A stretch of 64,000 nt of DNA from Gorsachius magnificus (Eukaryota > Chordata > Aves > Pelecaniformes > Ardeidae): assembly GCA_034008185.1 (NCBI GenBank), contig CM067081.1, positions 18,661,821 to 18,725,820 on the forward strand, written 5' to 3'. The notes below the pieces were generated by a model that saw only the letters and a list, made by a program, of their open reading frames with translations, did not search any database and had not been told where the DNA came from. How positions within the stretch are numbered: the first letter of the stretch is position 1; each line of letters starts with the position of its first letter. The translations under genes were made by a program, and so were the position numbers. Shown piece by piece: positions 12,301 to 25,023 of this stretch.

Positions 12301-15300
12301 CTATACGCTGAATTGGTGAGACTAGTATTGGCAGCAATATTATCTCTGCCTTCCTGTCTGATACAAGCCTTGGGTAGATAAAAGAGAATATTTTAATGTT
12401 TTTTTCTAACAGTGCTCTGAGAGCTCAGGTTCTTTTGATGAATAATTAGCTGCCTTGGAAGTGTGATCATCAATTTTGCCATAAAATGCAAAGTCCTCTG
12501 AGGTTCAGTGGCTTTTCAGGATTTCATTGCTTGTTCAAGCAGTGGCAGTGTCTGACACACACCTACTTTGTGGATATATCATCTGGAATTTGGCTGGGCT
12601 AAAACATACAGAGCTTTCTTAGAAGGTGTGCTTGGTCTATGTAAGCAAGTAATTTCCAGCCTTCATTGTTATATAAACGGCCCAAACATTCATGGGATGT
12701 TTGATCAGCAGTGACTTACATCCTCCTATGCTGTTGGTAAAGATAATAAAGTGCCTTAAACCAAGCATATGGGTTTCTTTAGCACTCCTTTTTAGAAAGA
12801 GTCTATAAGCTTATATTTCTACATTAAGAACACTTTAGGTCTACTAATTAAATGGATTAAAATCAAGTTAGTATAGTTTTTGTGCAGTATTTCTCCCTCA
12901 CCCGCAACCCTAAAGCAGTATTTTTGGGACAAAGTCTAAATGTATTACTGTTTCTTTTGGTACTCTTAGTAAACCGTATGAAACCAATAAATTTGCATGG
13001 TGTTGGTATGTGGCAGAGACTCTTCTCTTGTAACAATTTTTTTTTCTGTGTAAAATTCCAGAATCTAGAATGTATGTGTTAAGATCTCATGACAAAAACC
13101 CATTTATGAAATATTTAAAAATTATCCTTAAAAGTCAGTCCCCAAACCCATCATGTATAGCATTGGGGAAAAAAAAAAAAGGCATCTGAGAGCATTTTGT
13201 TTTGATTTTTTTCAAATTCATCAAATGAAAGCAGAGAGCTGCAATAAAAGCTGTCAGATTGTTTTAACTGCAGATTTTGTTGCTTCTTGCGTTGCTTACT
13301 CTGCTGTGACAGATAGTGTTTATAGTTTTCAAACAGTTCTGCAGTACTGTTTTTGCCAAGTGATAACTGTTTATACTTGGAGAAGTGTGGGCTCCCTATA
13401 TTCCATCTGAAATGATTTCTATTAGTTAATGATATGATTCTTGTTTGGTGTGCCTGAGAACATCCTTCTGCGCTCTCTGGCCTTCAACTTAAAAGCTCTC
13501 TTAAGCCAAGGAGTCTTGACTAATACTTCCTTAAATAGCACTTATGTCCCCTTTTCTATCCACAAGGACTGAACTGGTGTTTTCTTTTGCCACTGCTGAG
13601 TTTGTATTGGAAAGATGTGTGACCTGTCCTGGGCACAGTCTTGTTCTCTGTGGTCTCTGACCCAAAGACAAACTAATAACATCTCCCACCCTTCTGCTGA
13701 CAATTTATACCTTTTGTATAATCTTCTTTCCTTGATGGTTCTCTTGGTAGAGAAGAGCTAATGCAATTGGAGTAAGGACCCCACAGGAGAATGTGTGATG
13801 GGAGTAACAGAAGCTGAAGATTTATGAAATTGCAACAGACTGAGTGGAATAAAGATAGAGGAAACAATTAGTTTCCCTTATAGAAAACAGAAAGGAAAGA
13901 CCAGATATGCTGAAGATGGATGAAAAGTTTTACCAGCATAGCGGGGAAAAAAAAAAAGACAAATATGACTGGAGTAGGAACCAAACCAAAGGCTTGTTAA
14001 GATGGTAAATAATTTGATATAAATTGATACTTGAAAAATAATACAATGAGAATTTTCTTTTTCATATAAATGGAATACTTGTAGTCGTAGCAGTTTATGC
14101 ATAGGCTTACAACCTTCTGCTGCCTAGGGAGGTCCCTGCGAGTAGCTCTTGGCAGTTTAGAGCTGTTCTACATAGTAACTTACTACTTTCTTATTTTGCT
14201 TTGTCCCACACATTCCTGTCATCAGTTGGTTGTGAGTTGGATTCTCTCCAAATTTGGCATATTTCTGAAATGCAGTTGGATTGTTGTGTTTTATATAATG
14301 GATGATTCTATGCAGTGTTTTCCTATCCATCTACTGTAAATGTAAATGAAGAAATAATATATGTGTTACAAAAGATATGGACTTAGATAATGCAGATAAG
14401 CTAACTCATCATTACTACTTTTTCAGTATGAGTTAAACCCATTGTCTTGTTTGGTTACTAATGCTGTTGGGTTATTTTTTTTGCTCCACGAATGTCCTCA
14501 AATTGCTGAATTTGCCAAATGTAGGAACTAACATTTTCTTTCAGAAAAAGAAAGTGAACAAGAAGATGCTTTAAGAATGAAATGGAAGATTTTTTTATTT
14601 CTTTGCCAACCATTTATCTTGAATAATTAGTAACTCAGCTACATTTGATACAGCTGTTAAATGCATTGAAGAGTGAATACTAGATATGATCTTAGGGGAT
14701 CAGTCTAATTGTATTTTTTCTTTTGCACCTAAAAACTGCTTCTGTAAATGAAAGAATCCTGTTTTTATGCTTTTCTTTTAGCAATGCCTCTGTGACCTGT
14801 TAGAAAAGTAGCCTTTATTGAACATGCAAGTACGAGTTTGGTTTTGGGATCAAGGCACTCATCCTTTCCTAACCTTTACACCTGCAGGGTGTGCAAAGTA
14901 GAATCAGTTGTTACCGGGTGTTAAGACTTGCCTATTGGTAAAGGATGAATGCAAGCAGCTAGATCTTCTAGTAGTGTAAGCTTTGATCAAGTGCCATTTG
15001 ATTGCTACATATATTCAAGTACAATATTTCTAATCTAGGGAAGAAAAAAGCCACTGATCTGAATCTGTCTTAGTCCCAGATGTTTAGAGCTCTAGGTATA
15101 GTTTTGAAATCAGCTCAAGTGAAGATACGGGCAAATCCCTTACCTGGCTTGCCTTTTCTTTTGAAAGCAAGGATTTTTTTGTCTGCTCTTCGGGCTGCTC
15201 ATAAGGAAGCAAATGTAAATTCTCATTGGTTATTGAAAACGTCAACAAAAAAATTGCATTTTTTGCATGTTTGCTTGAGGTGTCTCTTTTGTGTTCCCAC

Positions 15301-15316
15301 CCCCCTCCCCGATCAG

Positions 15317-15418
15317 ATACAAAGAAGGTGGTGAAGCTTTGTTAGTGTTGCTTCCCTCAGAAGAAAAAGGCATGGTGGAACAGCTGGCACAGAGGAAAGT
15401 GCCCGTCAGTGAAATCAA
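15317..15418 (+). CDS. DDX10: DDX10 internal exon B (end of helicase domain 2)
   Basis: The first base completes the Arg codon of HRVGRTAR. The exon then reads YKEGGEALLVLLPSEEKGMV followed by EQLAQRKVPVSEIK, matching the stretch that follows motif VI in vertebrate DDX10 (known there as YKEDGEALLILLPSEEKAMV). It forms the last strand and helix of RecA domain 2. The length of 102 nt keeps the 1/2 phase pattern: one base in, two bases (AA) out, completed as Lys in the next exon. The acceptor is unusual: its polypyrimidine tract is mostly C (CCCACCCCCCTCCCC) and it ends GATCAG. The donor AA|GTAAGTGA is strong. The exon is isolated between introns of about 14.3 kb and 8.4 kb. Confidence 0.95.
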
Positions 15419-15564
15419 GTAAGTGACTAATGGCTCGTCTGTTATTCAGCCTTTTTTTTCTACAGGAATAATGTGTGACAAGTTTATGACAATCCTGATG
15501 GAGTAAAGTGCTTGAATTGCCTGAAGCTGGACAAACAAGGGAGATAATTCGGGTTTGATAGTAT

Positions 15565-16110
15565 TGTAGAAGGAAAAGACCTTGAGAGTTTACCTATTCC
15601 ATCCCCTTTCCCAAAGGCAGGATCAGCTGCACAAATCATTCTTATCAGATGCTTGTCTAATTTGCCAATGACTATCTTCACAATTTCCTAAAGTGATCTC
15701 ATCTGTACTCAACAGCTCCTGCCATTAAGGTTTTTTCTTCAAGTGTCTGATAAGCCTTTTAAGTAATTTAAGTGAAATATTTCTTTTGTCCTGTGCCAAG
15801 AATACAGGAAAATAGTATTCTCTTACTCTTTGCAACTACTTTTTATGTAATTGAACATCATCATGCTATCTCTTTCTCTTCTTTTCTTTTGCAGATTAAA
15901 CAATTACTGTTTCTTTAATCTGCCCTTGTATGTTTTTGTGCCTTTTATCATTCTTGCTTCTCTTACCTGTCTTTTCTTTAGTTCTAGACTGTTTCTCCAA
16001 TTTGTTATGATCTTTCTGAATCAGTTAGTTGAACAGAAAGAAAAGATGTGGCTAAATCGTCATTTTGCATACCAGAGAGAGTATTCCAGTGGAGACCTGT
16101 AGAGATCTAT
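15565..16110 (-). mobile_element. Ancient CR1/L3-type LINE relic
   Basis: Read on the minus strand this is a decayed LINE 3' region. On the + strand it carries, in the expected order, degraded forms of the block about unsuccessful-to-recognisable CR1 landmarks: the pre-terminal AGGCAGGATCAGCT...CAGATGCTTGTCTAA segment, TTTTGTCCTGTGCC, and TTTATCATTCTTGCTTCTCTTACCTG followed by CTCCAATTTGTTATGATCTTT, the reverse complement of the C-terminal part of the reverse transcriptase ORF. It has many indels and no coding capacity. It contains a decoy splice acceptor (TTTTCTTTTGCAG near 15894). Assignment is by recalled similarity to amniote-wide CR1/L3 relics. Confidence 0.65.
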
Positions 16111-16689
16111 GCCATCTGTACAAAATAGAACTGACTTTGAAAGAGTTGCAGAAGCATGTAATGATACCATGTAAAAATAAAAAAGCACTTGTCATCATCC
16201 ACTGTTGGGTTGAACAATTTGGAAGAGGATAAACCACCTTGTTTTCCAACCAACCTCAGATAATTCTGGTAGGTTGGGGGCAGCTGGGCTTAACTTCTGA
16301 TTAACTCCAATGTTTTATCGTGACTAGGTTCCTTTCACATTCTCGGGAACAGAACTAAGACTCAAAACGGAGTCAAGTGCCAAGTCACTTTAGCACTTAT
16401 TTCCAGTTTCTGTTAAATGCAGAGTAATGGACATGTAGGAAAGACAAAAACTGCAACTGTAAAAAGTAATAGAAAACCACCACACCACTGAAAAGCATTG
16501 GTTGTAATTTCTTAATTAGCAGCTATAAATATGAAGGAGTTTTGTTCTTTGGGCCTGTCAGTTCAATGCTAAATCAAAAGAGGAAACAGAATGTGAAGGA
16601 AATATGGAAGAAGAATTGAAAGCAAGCCAGAAAACGTGGCGTGAGCCTGATTCCATTTTGAATGCTTAGATAGTTCAGGTTACACCATG

Positions 16690-16940
16690 CCAAAAATCGT
16701 AGAGTGGAGCTAGAAGAAATCCAGAGAAGGATGACAAGGTAGAAAATTAAGTTTCTGTACAAGTGGGTATGAGCAAGGCTAGGACTCTTTTACTTTGAAA
16801 AGCTGTGGTTTGAATGTGAATATACGGATATCTAAGCAAAGAAGATAATTAACTGTATGCCAAAAATGTTTGTGGAATAATTGTTTTTGAGAAGAAATCA
16901 AAGTAGGGTGAAACTTTTAAGTGGTTATTATTACCTCGTC
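16690..16940 (+). mobile_element. Possible decayed CR1 relic
   Basis: The segment AGAAATCCAGAGAAGGATGACAAGG and a later GGCTAGGACTCTTTTACTTT resemble the CR1 ORF2 region GTCCAGAGAAGGGCCAC...GGGACTGTTCAGC. The match is weak and patchy, and the borders are guesses. Confidence 0.35.
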
Positions 16941-19900
16941 GCTTAAACTTTCAGATCTGGTCAAAATTAACTGTACTGTATTCTTTGAATTCTGGTGTAA
17001 CGAAGGTGGTAAGAAATTGCCACTATTTATGCTGTTAACTGTTTTTTGTTACATTTTCCATAGACGTTTATACCAAAACTTGTGTTAAGGAATCAAGTGA
17101 GCACATACTTTGGGACTTGTCGTTATTAAAACCTGCTAAATGAGAATCTTTTTCACTTCATTAGCTTTTTCTATTGCAAATTCAGTAATAGGATGCGTTA
17201 AAGTAAGTCAGGGTAACCTGTCAATTGCAGTTTGACTTCTAACAAACTTCTGATTTTGTTTTTACAAACGAAAAGGAAGGCTTGTGTGATCAGCTATAGT
17301 GAAGGGGAAAGAAATAAGAGCTTGCAATGATAACCACAAAATACTGTCAGTTCCCACTGAATCTTACTCTTCAATGAGTGCTCCAGTTTTCAGCTTCACT
17401 AGGCTGATTCTTCTGTTTGGTTTCCCTGAGGATTGCCATTTTTGATACTATAGTTGGATGTCATCACTCCAAACACGTCATACCTGGACACAAGTTGTCA
17501 TTTCTGCAGAGAATAGAAAAATGCATATGGGGCTTTCCAGATTGAAGGTTTAGTTTTATTTTTTTTTTTTAAGTATTTTTGATGTATGGTATATGTCATT
17601 TCAGAGGCACTTGTGAACTGCACTTGTGAATGCTGCTTCTGTGTAACAAACTGAGTACACAGCAGTCAGTGAAATAAATACACCTTTTTCTGGTCAAACA
17701 CAGGTATTGGTTCTGTGTAGAACATATGTGAACTTCAAACATAAGATGACTTCTGCTGAACAGCAAAAATAAGGACTAGAATGGAGTCAAACAACTACCA
17801 AAAGTCTAATTGTGCTTAAAACTTTATTTTAACATTGCTGTTTAAAAAAACCCACACAATAATGACAAAAAACCAAACAAAAAAACCTCCCAACTGAATG
17901 TGGACAGTATCAGTAAGGAAACTGAATTGAAGTCCGATATTTTCTATTCCTTTAAGCATCATAGTGCTTTATAAGGATGTGTTTTATAACCACCACAGCC
18001 TAAGCAAATTGTCTCTTTTTCCAAACTTCATCTTTCTCCTTGTTAAAATGGTGGTTCTTCAAATAATTTATCTTGTTTTGATAGTCACTAAATAAATGTC
18101 TGATCTCATGTATATTATAAATATTTCACCTTCAACACCTAAGCTTTTAACTTCTTGAGTAATGCAGTTAATTGTTTGAACAGCTTATCGTACAACATGG
18201 TAAAAAAGCCTTGTTAGCCTGTATTTATTCATGCAAGTCCAAATTGGTATTTTTGTACCAGAATAACAATTCAGTTTTAATAAGGGAAATATTTCATTCT
18301 CCCCCCCAATAAATGCATCTTCTATTTATAATCCAAGTTAGATGTGTCTCTGGAGAGACATCCATGGCTGCATCTCTTAACACAGTCTTGCTAATCTGAT
18401 GTTACATCAGTGGAAAATCTTCTGGTATTTTTTTTTTTTTAAACGCCACCCCAAAAAACTATTCTTTTACCAAGCCACTAGGGCATATGTATAATAAATA
18501 CGTTTAAGTAACATTCTCAGCTGAAATTATTATAAGCAAATTCAGGGCTTTTGATTGATAATATGTTTCAACAGCCTGCCCCAAGATCCAGTTTTTCAAT
18601 CTGCAAAACACACCTTATTAGTATTTGTAACATCGTAATGAAGGGGTATGCTTTTACTTAGAATTGTCTTCCTAGTCTGGTTAAGGCTTAAGTGGTTTAG
18701 CAGCATACTTCTAAGATGCTAACTAAAATCCTTAAAAAATGCTTGTAATTTACTTGTGGATAGCTCATCCTAGAAGTTTTTAACTACAGATTTTCTTAGC
18801 TTGTTTACTTCTAACCAGTGTCCCAATTAATATAACCCTGGTGTATTTTGTCAATTGATAAATTGTTGAAGAAGTTCCATCAACCTGTGGATCATGTTCC
18901 AGGTCTTCTGTTGAAGTCTTCTGGTGTTGTTTGTGCATATTAACCTAATTATAGATTCTCAAGAATTGATTTAACTTGTGAATTAGAAGGTAACGAGTAT
19001 TGCTCGCTGCCAACAGAGTTTAACTCTTTAAACTTCTGAAATTCATTCTGAAAGCTTTTTGTTTCTAAAACATCACTGTCAATTGAAGTGTTTGTTTTGC
19101 TGTTGTTGTTAACCTGTTACCTTGCATAGGGATTGCAAGAACCAGTTTGCTGTTACTTTCCTTGGTTTGTATTTTCTGACTTACAAACAGCTCTTAACAT
19201 TTCTTTATTTCATTTAGACAGAGCTTTTGAAACAGTTGCATAATGTGAAAGGAGAGAGGGGAATAACGTTTTTCTTTTCCTGAATACCTATTCAAAAGGC
19301 TAGAGTGCTGTGCTGTTTTCTTAATTTTCAATTTTAAATCTAAGCTCCCTGTAGAGCTTGTTAGTATACCATACCTTTCTAATCAGCGCAAGCTGCCAAT
19401 TTACAGGTAGTGCTTTTAACAATGCATCTCTTTCACTGTTCAAACAGAGCAAGAGAAAATGCAAAATACGCAATAATACATATTGTATTTTAGAGCATTC
19501 ACATATGGCAGAAAGCTACTCTGAAAGTATTAAATATTATGTACATACTTATAAAGTGTCTGTAATTTCAAAGTTTTGGATACAAGCTGTAAACTGAAAT
19601 TATTTTTGATAATACCTTGAGACTACTTCATCACATCCGATTTTGTTGAGTAACAAGATAAGAGCTGCTTCCTACAGGGTTATTGTAACAAATTTTGTAT
19701 CTAGAAAATTTTACCAAAGGAAATGCAAGTGTGTAGATACCCACAATGTAATACTGTTTCTTTACTATTATGACAAAAACATGGTTGTTGAAGAAAACAG
19801 CAATAACAACAAAAACCCCACCTTTTTTTCTGACAGCAGAGAATACTTGGATACGTATTCCGTATGACAGTAATATTAATACTAGGGAATCTACTAAAAC

Positions 19901-21129
19901 TTGCTGCCTCCCAGTTACCATCATTACTGTAGGACAATCCGTTGGTGTCACTAACCAGCATGGTTATGCACCTCTACGTGATCTGCTGGTGTGAGGCTGG
20001 CAACTCTGAGCCACTTTCCTTTGCTCCCAGCTCTTCCTCCTCAATCCAGCCTTCCAGGTTGTCCGGTGTAACCATAGGGAGCCACGTTCCAGGCTGAGGG
20101 CACAGCGCAAAACCTGCTGCTGCTGGAAGCTGGATGGAATATGGAAACTTTTGCTGCCTCACGGCAGCGTGGTCTTTTTTGGTGGTTGTTGAGCTTTTTT
20201 GTTTAAATTCCGCTTTGGAGAGGATGGGGAAGAGAGATTATCTAGTTAAAGCAGTGCTTGTATCCTGGTGTTAAAAAGAGGAAATGAGTGGAAAGCTGAG
20301 TGCATATCAGCCAGGAAATTTGAAGAGCGCTGTCTGATCAGTTCATAAGACCAAGTAAGCAGAGTTCCTATTTATATCATGGCACAGTCAGGTGTGGCCA
20401 TTTATGCAACTGCTGGGCAAAACAGCAGTTTCAATAAGTTGCACTGCTTCTTAAATGTAAGATCCGTACTCACAGAGTAAGCAAAGAAAGAAACAGCCCA
20501 GTTACAATGACAGAATGATGTCATAAAATCCTCTTCTAGTTTTGGCGTAGTTGGTTCTAGCTCCCTGGTTCTTAGCTGTTTAGGCAAGCTTATAAATCAT
20601 GAATTCATTTAAGTGTTTAGATTTTAGGTTTGTCTCTCCAAATAGTCACATGTATATAATTATTAGAAATTTGTTCAGAAAGAAGTAACATGCAAACTCA
20701 TTAAAACCAAAATCCAATTTAACAATGACCAGCTTTCTTATTTTTGGAATCCCAGCATGACATGGAGACGACAGTGGGAGGTTGTTGTGATACAGCGTTG
20801 GAGAGGAAAGAATCCAGTACTATGACTCTCTTTTTAATATTCAGTGTTGCAAATTTTCTCATTCATTAACAAACACGAAACCTCAAAATGTGCTTGGGCA
20901 CCATATTCTTGTTGACATTGCTTTGATTTACACCACAGTATCTTGCCTTGCTTTTAACTGTAGAGTATCTTGTGTTTGCTGTCTTTTTTCAAACCCTTTT
21001 CTTGCAAATTTCAACCAAATTACTTAAACTAAAATTTATGTGCAGCCAACAAAATGTTGTTACATCTTGTCTAACTTTATTGTTCATTATGGTTGGAGCC
21101 CCTATGATGTAGCGTCTCCTGTAAATAAT

Positions 21130-21930
21130 GGATCATATTCCTACAATGATGAAGTCATAGAAAATAATGAGTAATAGTGGGCCCAGGTGAGCATTGGGGC
21201 TTGGTGTGCATCCTGAGTTTGACAGTGACAACAGCGGGTAGCTGACAGTCCCAACTACTCTTTTGAGTACAGCTCCAAGGCCAGTTTTGCATTTACTTAA
21301 AGATTTATGTAGACCATGTTTCTCTAGCTTATGAGAATGTGCAACTGCTAGATCATAGAATCATAGAATGTTTTGGGTTGGAAGGGACCCCTAGAGGTCA
21401 TCTAGTCCAGCCCCCCTGCAGTGAGCAGGGACACCGCTAACTAGACCAGGTTGCTCAGAGCCCCGTCCAACCTGGCCTTGAATGCTTCCAGGGATGGGGC
21501 CTCCACTACCTCTCTGGGCAACCTGTTCCAGATGCTTTGCTGACATAAAGTATGACATCTGCTGTTTCTTTTCTGTTCTTAAAGCTTGCCGATGCTGTTA
21601 CAGAGGATAATCAAACTGATCAGTCATGTTTTTTTGCTTCTGACTAAGCTATGTTGACCGTCGTGTGTTTGCTCATTTTCTTTAGGTGCTTACAAATTGT
21701 TCTTTTGGTATCAAGATAAAAGTTAATTGTTTAACTTCTCTTTTTTTTTTTTTCCCTTTGAAGATGAACACTATGTTTACCTGCCCTGTCCCATAGATCT
21801 TTTTTTTTTTTTTTTAATCTATCTCAGATGAGTTCTCAAGAATAGATATGACTATGACTCAAAGTGCTCTGACTTTCTCTCTAGTTGCTATGGATCAAAT
21901 TTCTTTTGACCCAGCTGATTAAGTACCTAT
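21130..21930 (-). mobile_element. Ancient CR1 LINE reverse-transcriptase relic, interrupted
   Basis: On the + strand there is an ordered series of degraded CR1 landmarks, all in reverse orientation: GTGGGCCCAGG, CCAAGGCCAGTTTTGCA, a stretch like TAAAGTATGACATCTGCTG, CTAAGCTATGTTGACC and GATGAACACTATGTTTACC. In better-preserved copies these spell the middle to C-terminal part of the reverse transcriptase. The series is broken by a younger CR1 at 21352-21531. No frame remains open. Assignment is from recalled CR1 consensus order. Confidence 0.6.
21352..21531 (-). mobile_element. Younger CR1 LINE 3' end nested in an older relic
   Basis: The copy begins on the + strand with ATCATAGAATCATAGAATG, the reverse complement of the CR1 terminal repeats, and runs to CTGGGCAACCTGTTCCAGATG. 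It is nearly the mirror of the copy at 5150-5363 and is clearly less diverged than the LINE relic flanking it on both sides. Confidence 0.92.
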
Positions 21931-23832
21931 TATCCCATGATTTGTGATTCTGTTGTGAGCTTGGGCTGTGCTGTAGCTGCTGTTAGCTGGCTGACTGCAG
22001 CTGCCACTTTGAGCGAAGACAAGGGAAAAAAGACACGGGCTAATTAAAGTGCCTTGAGGTCATCTCTTAATAGCTTTCCCATAACTTAACAGCAATCCAA
22101 CACTTCTCTGGGCTGTTATACTGGTGTTCATGTTAATTTGTCTTTTTTTTTTCCCCCCTTATTCATGCTACCCTTCTTTACTTTTCGTATCTCATGTTGT
22201 GCTTGTATTTCTTTCTTTATCCCAGTGTATTTGTGCTGGTTTTGTACTTACCTTCAGTTCTACTTTAAGCTTTCTTGAATTTCAGGTAAACATTGTAAAC
22301 ATGTTGCTTTCATCTTGCCAGCCTTTTTATTCTTCCTCCCATTTTTCCTCTGCAGTGAGGTAGTATGCTTTGTGTTTGTACCTTCGAATACAATGCAATA
22401 TTAAGCAAAGCACTGCTTTTATTTTGCTGTTCTACCATTTTTTTTTTGGATTATAAATATTTTCATTGTCACTTCTCATTTTTTACATTTTCTGTCTTAG
22501 TATCTTGTACGCATTCCATCCTGCATTGCATTTCAGACTTGTGGGTCAGTTTGTGTCCTACTGAATTTTTCATGCCGCCTCTTTTCTCTCTTATGTCTTT
22601 ACACTTTCAGAGTAAGTTATTTGCTGGCTTCAAACTGGAACTCAGCTTTTTGATCTTTCACTAAAACTGTAGCTAAATAGTTCTTGTGTGCAGTACAGTC
22701 TTCCACTGGCTGTATCTGACAGAGATAAGAAATTGAGTGAGGGAATAAATGAGGGAATAAAGCTTGATGTCTTTATAAATTAAAGTATTCTTTGGTAGTA
22801 CCCTCCAAACCCCTTGCTTAATTGTTGCTTTCATATGTAGTAAGAATAACTGATGAGCATAATGGCTTATTTTACAAAAAATGACTATAAAACATTTTTT
22901 TAATCAGAGTCATGTTTTCTAGACTGACTTAGTGCTATGTGAAGAAGCATGATTTTGATTTTTTTTTTTTTTCTTGCCTGCCTTCAGCAAAGGCTATGTT
23001 TTGTTGTACACTATGGGATGACATGGCATACAGCAGCAAGAACCAGATTAAGAAATCTGGTAATTGTGCATCTCTTTTGACCCCTACTTGAGGGGTACCT
23101 TCCTACCATGTCTGGTAGGTTGTATTATACACTTGGGTGGCACTAGCAGATCAAACCCAGAAGTAGATAAGAAAAGACCTGGGTAAATAAACCTGGAAGA
23201 GTGTAGGTATCACTGGAATAAGTGTAAAAGTCTGGAGTCTGGGGGAGGACTTGCATAACTTCTTACTGGCATTCCTAATGGCATTTTCTATAATACAGTC
23301 ACCGTTCTTTATTCACTTGATCAATATCTTGGGGAGCTCTTACATCTGTTTAATCTCAGTGTCCTTTATTTTTGCTCATCTGGCTCGAAGAAAGAAGTAC
23401 TTAAATTTCAGTATTCCCAAGGCAATGGTTCTTACTTAAGCTTTCAAAAATGCTGAGAACTTCCTTATGAAGACTGCCATCTCAGTATAAAGTAGCACTA
23501 TAATTCATTATGATTCTTCTATATTTTTTCTCAGCTTTTTTATAAATTCAGGAGTTCTTTACTGCTGATTTTGGCTTTGCTTTGGAAGCACTTTCACCAC
23601 CTTCACTGAAAACTGTCTACCATTTTTCTTTTCTGTGTTATTTGTTTGAGGAGTGTATGCTTCATCCTTAATATGGTTACATTCTAAGCTTGTTCGGAGT
23701 GGTAATAGTTTTATACATAAGAAAGCAATACAAAAGATGTGAAGATACTCCTGAGAACTTAATAGGTGCTTATTTTTGCATCTTCTAATAATTAAAGTTA
23801 ACTTTCTTCTTTTTTTTTTTTTTTTTAAATAG

Positions 23833-23920
23833 AATTAATCCTGAAAAACTTACAGACATCCAAAAGAGGCTGCAAGCTTTCTTAGCTCAAGATCAGGAGT
23901 TAAAAGACAAAGCTCAAAGG
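23833..23920 (+). CDS. DDX10: DDX10 internal exon C (C-terminal extension start)
   Basis: The first base completes Lys. The exon then reads INPEKLTDIQKRLQAFLAQD and QELKDKAQR, matching the INPEKL...FLAQD..LKE.AQR segment that follows the helicase core in DDX10/Dbp4. In this helicase subfamily the region belongs to the conserved C-terminal extension packed against RecA domain 2. The exon ends on a codon boundary (AGG|GTAAGT). The acceptor is a long T tract followed by AAATAG. The length of 88 nt is one base plus 29 codons, so the phase is consistent with exons B and D. No in-frame stop is present. Confidence 0.95.
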
Positions 23921-24344
23921 GTAAGTCATCTGCTGCACTATAGTTCTTGAGGCACGCTAGTCAAATAGAGCTGCTGTTGGAATAACTGATCTGCTCGTGT
24001 GTGCCCTAGCAGCAGCGTTTGGAAATGTTAAATTGTTCTGACTTTTAAGCTGTAAAACATGGCATCAGTAGAAATTATAATTATGTATTAGCAGTTGGTG
24101 GTAAGTATGCCTGTTATAACCCGTGTGAGTTGACTTGGGCTCAACATAGGCTCATGACCCTAATGCCTCAAGAGCCGCCTGACCTACTGCTGTTGTGCTG
24201 AAGTTAAGGCATAGGTGGGGACATACTTATTTTGGAGTCTTGGGTATGCAAGTAATTTTTGATTTAGTAGTCACTGCTTTTCAGCTGTTTGAGGGTTTTT
24301 ACTGTTTTGTTGGAGTCTTTCCCAGCTGTTTGGGTCTTGAAATG

Positions 24345-24988
24345 GGGGAGGAGTAACTCCATATACCAGTACAGGCTGGGACCAAATGTCTGGAAAGCAA
24401 CTTTGCAGAAAAAGACCTGGGGCAACAGATTGTCCTAGTGGACAACAGGCTGACCAATGTGCCTTTGCACCAGAGAACGCCAAATGCATTCTGGGCGGCG
24501 CTAGACAGAGTGTTGCTGGCCAATCAAGGGAGGTGATCCTTCCCTTCCCTTCTACTCAGCCCTGGTGAGACACATCTGGAGTGCGAAGCTTAATTTTGGG
24601 CTTCCAGTATAAGAAAGACATGGACATACTGGAGACAAGACCAGTGAAGAATCACAGAGATGATTCAGCACTTGGAGTATCTCCTGCATTAGGACTGAAC
24701 TATAAATTAGATGGTTCCAGTCTTCTGAGTGGTGCCCAGTGACAGGAGAGGAGGCGATGGGTGCAAATTTGTATACAAAACCCCTCCATTTAAACCCAAG
24801 AAAAAAACTTTTCTTGTGAGGGTGGTTGAACACTAGATCAGGTTGCACAGGGAGGCTGTGCAGTTCTGTTGTTGGATATTAAAAACTGGGTGTGTTCCTG
24901 AGCAGCCTGCTCTAGCTGACCTTGCTTTGAGCAGGGTTTTGGACCAGATGATCTTTGGAGGTTCCTTTCAACTATTCTGTGATTCTGT
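24345..24988 (+). mobile_element. CR1 LINE copy with internal deletion
   Basis: This is the longest CR1 in the first half of the window. It runs from the ORF2 tail (GTACAGGCTGGGACC; AAAAGACCTGGGGCAACAG; TCTACTCAGCCCTGGTGAG) to the 3' end (GCTCTAGCTGACCTTGCTTT; ATTCTGTGATTCTG). Between about 24640 and 24720 the block that normally encodes the [13 protein letters not shown] region is largely missing, so the copy is internally deleted. Several frames are broken and it is a dead, fairly old copy. Confidence 0.85.
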
Positions 24989-25023
24989 AAAGCATAAAGC
25001 TTTTAAATCAGTACAAACTTATC

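Larger units (their letters stand above)
1053..15316 (+). other. DDX10: DDX10 intron between exons A and B
   Basis: This 14.3-kb intron starts GTTTGT and ends GATCAG. It holds three CR1 3' ends (near 1831, 5150 and 5721) and long T runs at 3793-3822, 5689-5709, 7151-7171 and 9299-9322. The rest is AT-rich sequence with only short chance ORFs and no recognisable protein or RNA gene. Confidence 0.9.
15419..23832 (+). other. DDX10: DDX10 intron between exons B and C
   Basis: This 8.4-kb intron runs from GTAAGT to AAATAG. It contains old LINE relics at about 15565-16110 and 21130-21930, the second split by a younger CR1 at 21352-21531. A weaker relic lies near 16690-16940. About 16950-21100 is AT-rich with no recognised element. 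About 22100-22680 is T/C-rich on this strand and unassigned. Confidence 0.9.

Noticed and set aside
15851..16102. Open frame after a good-looking splice acceptor (TTTTGCAG near 15894), possibly an exon
   Set aside because: The stretch aligns in order with a reverse-oriented LINE relic, and the DDX10 frame already passes from exon B to exon C without it.
19631..19994. Overlapping open frames on both strands (up to 106 codons)
   Set aside because: Composition is that of random AT-rich DNA, with no recognisable motif and mutual overlap in four frames.
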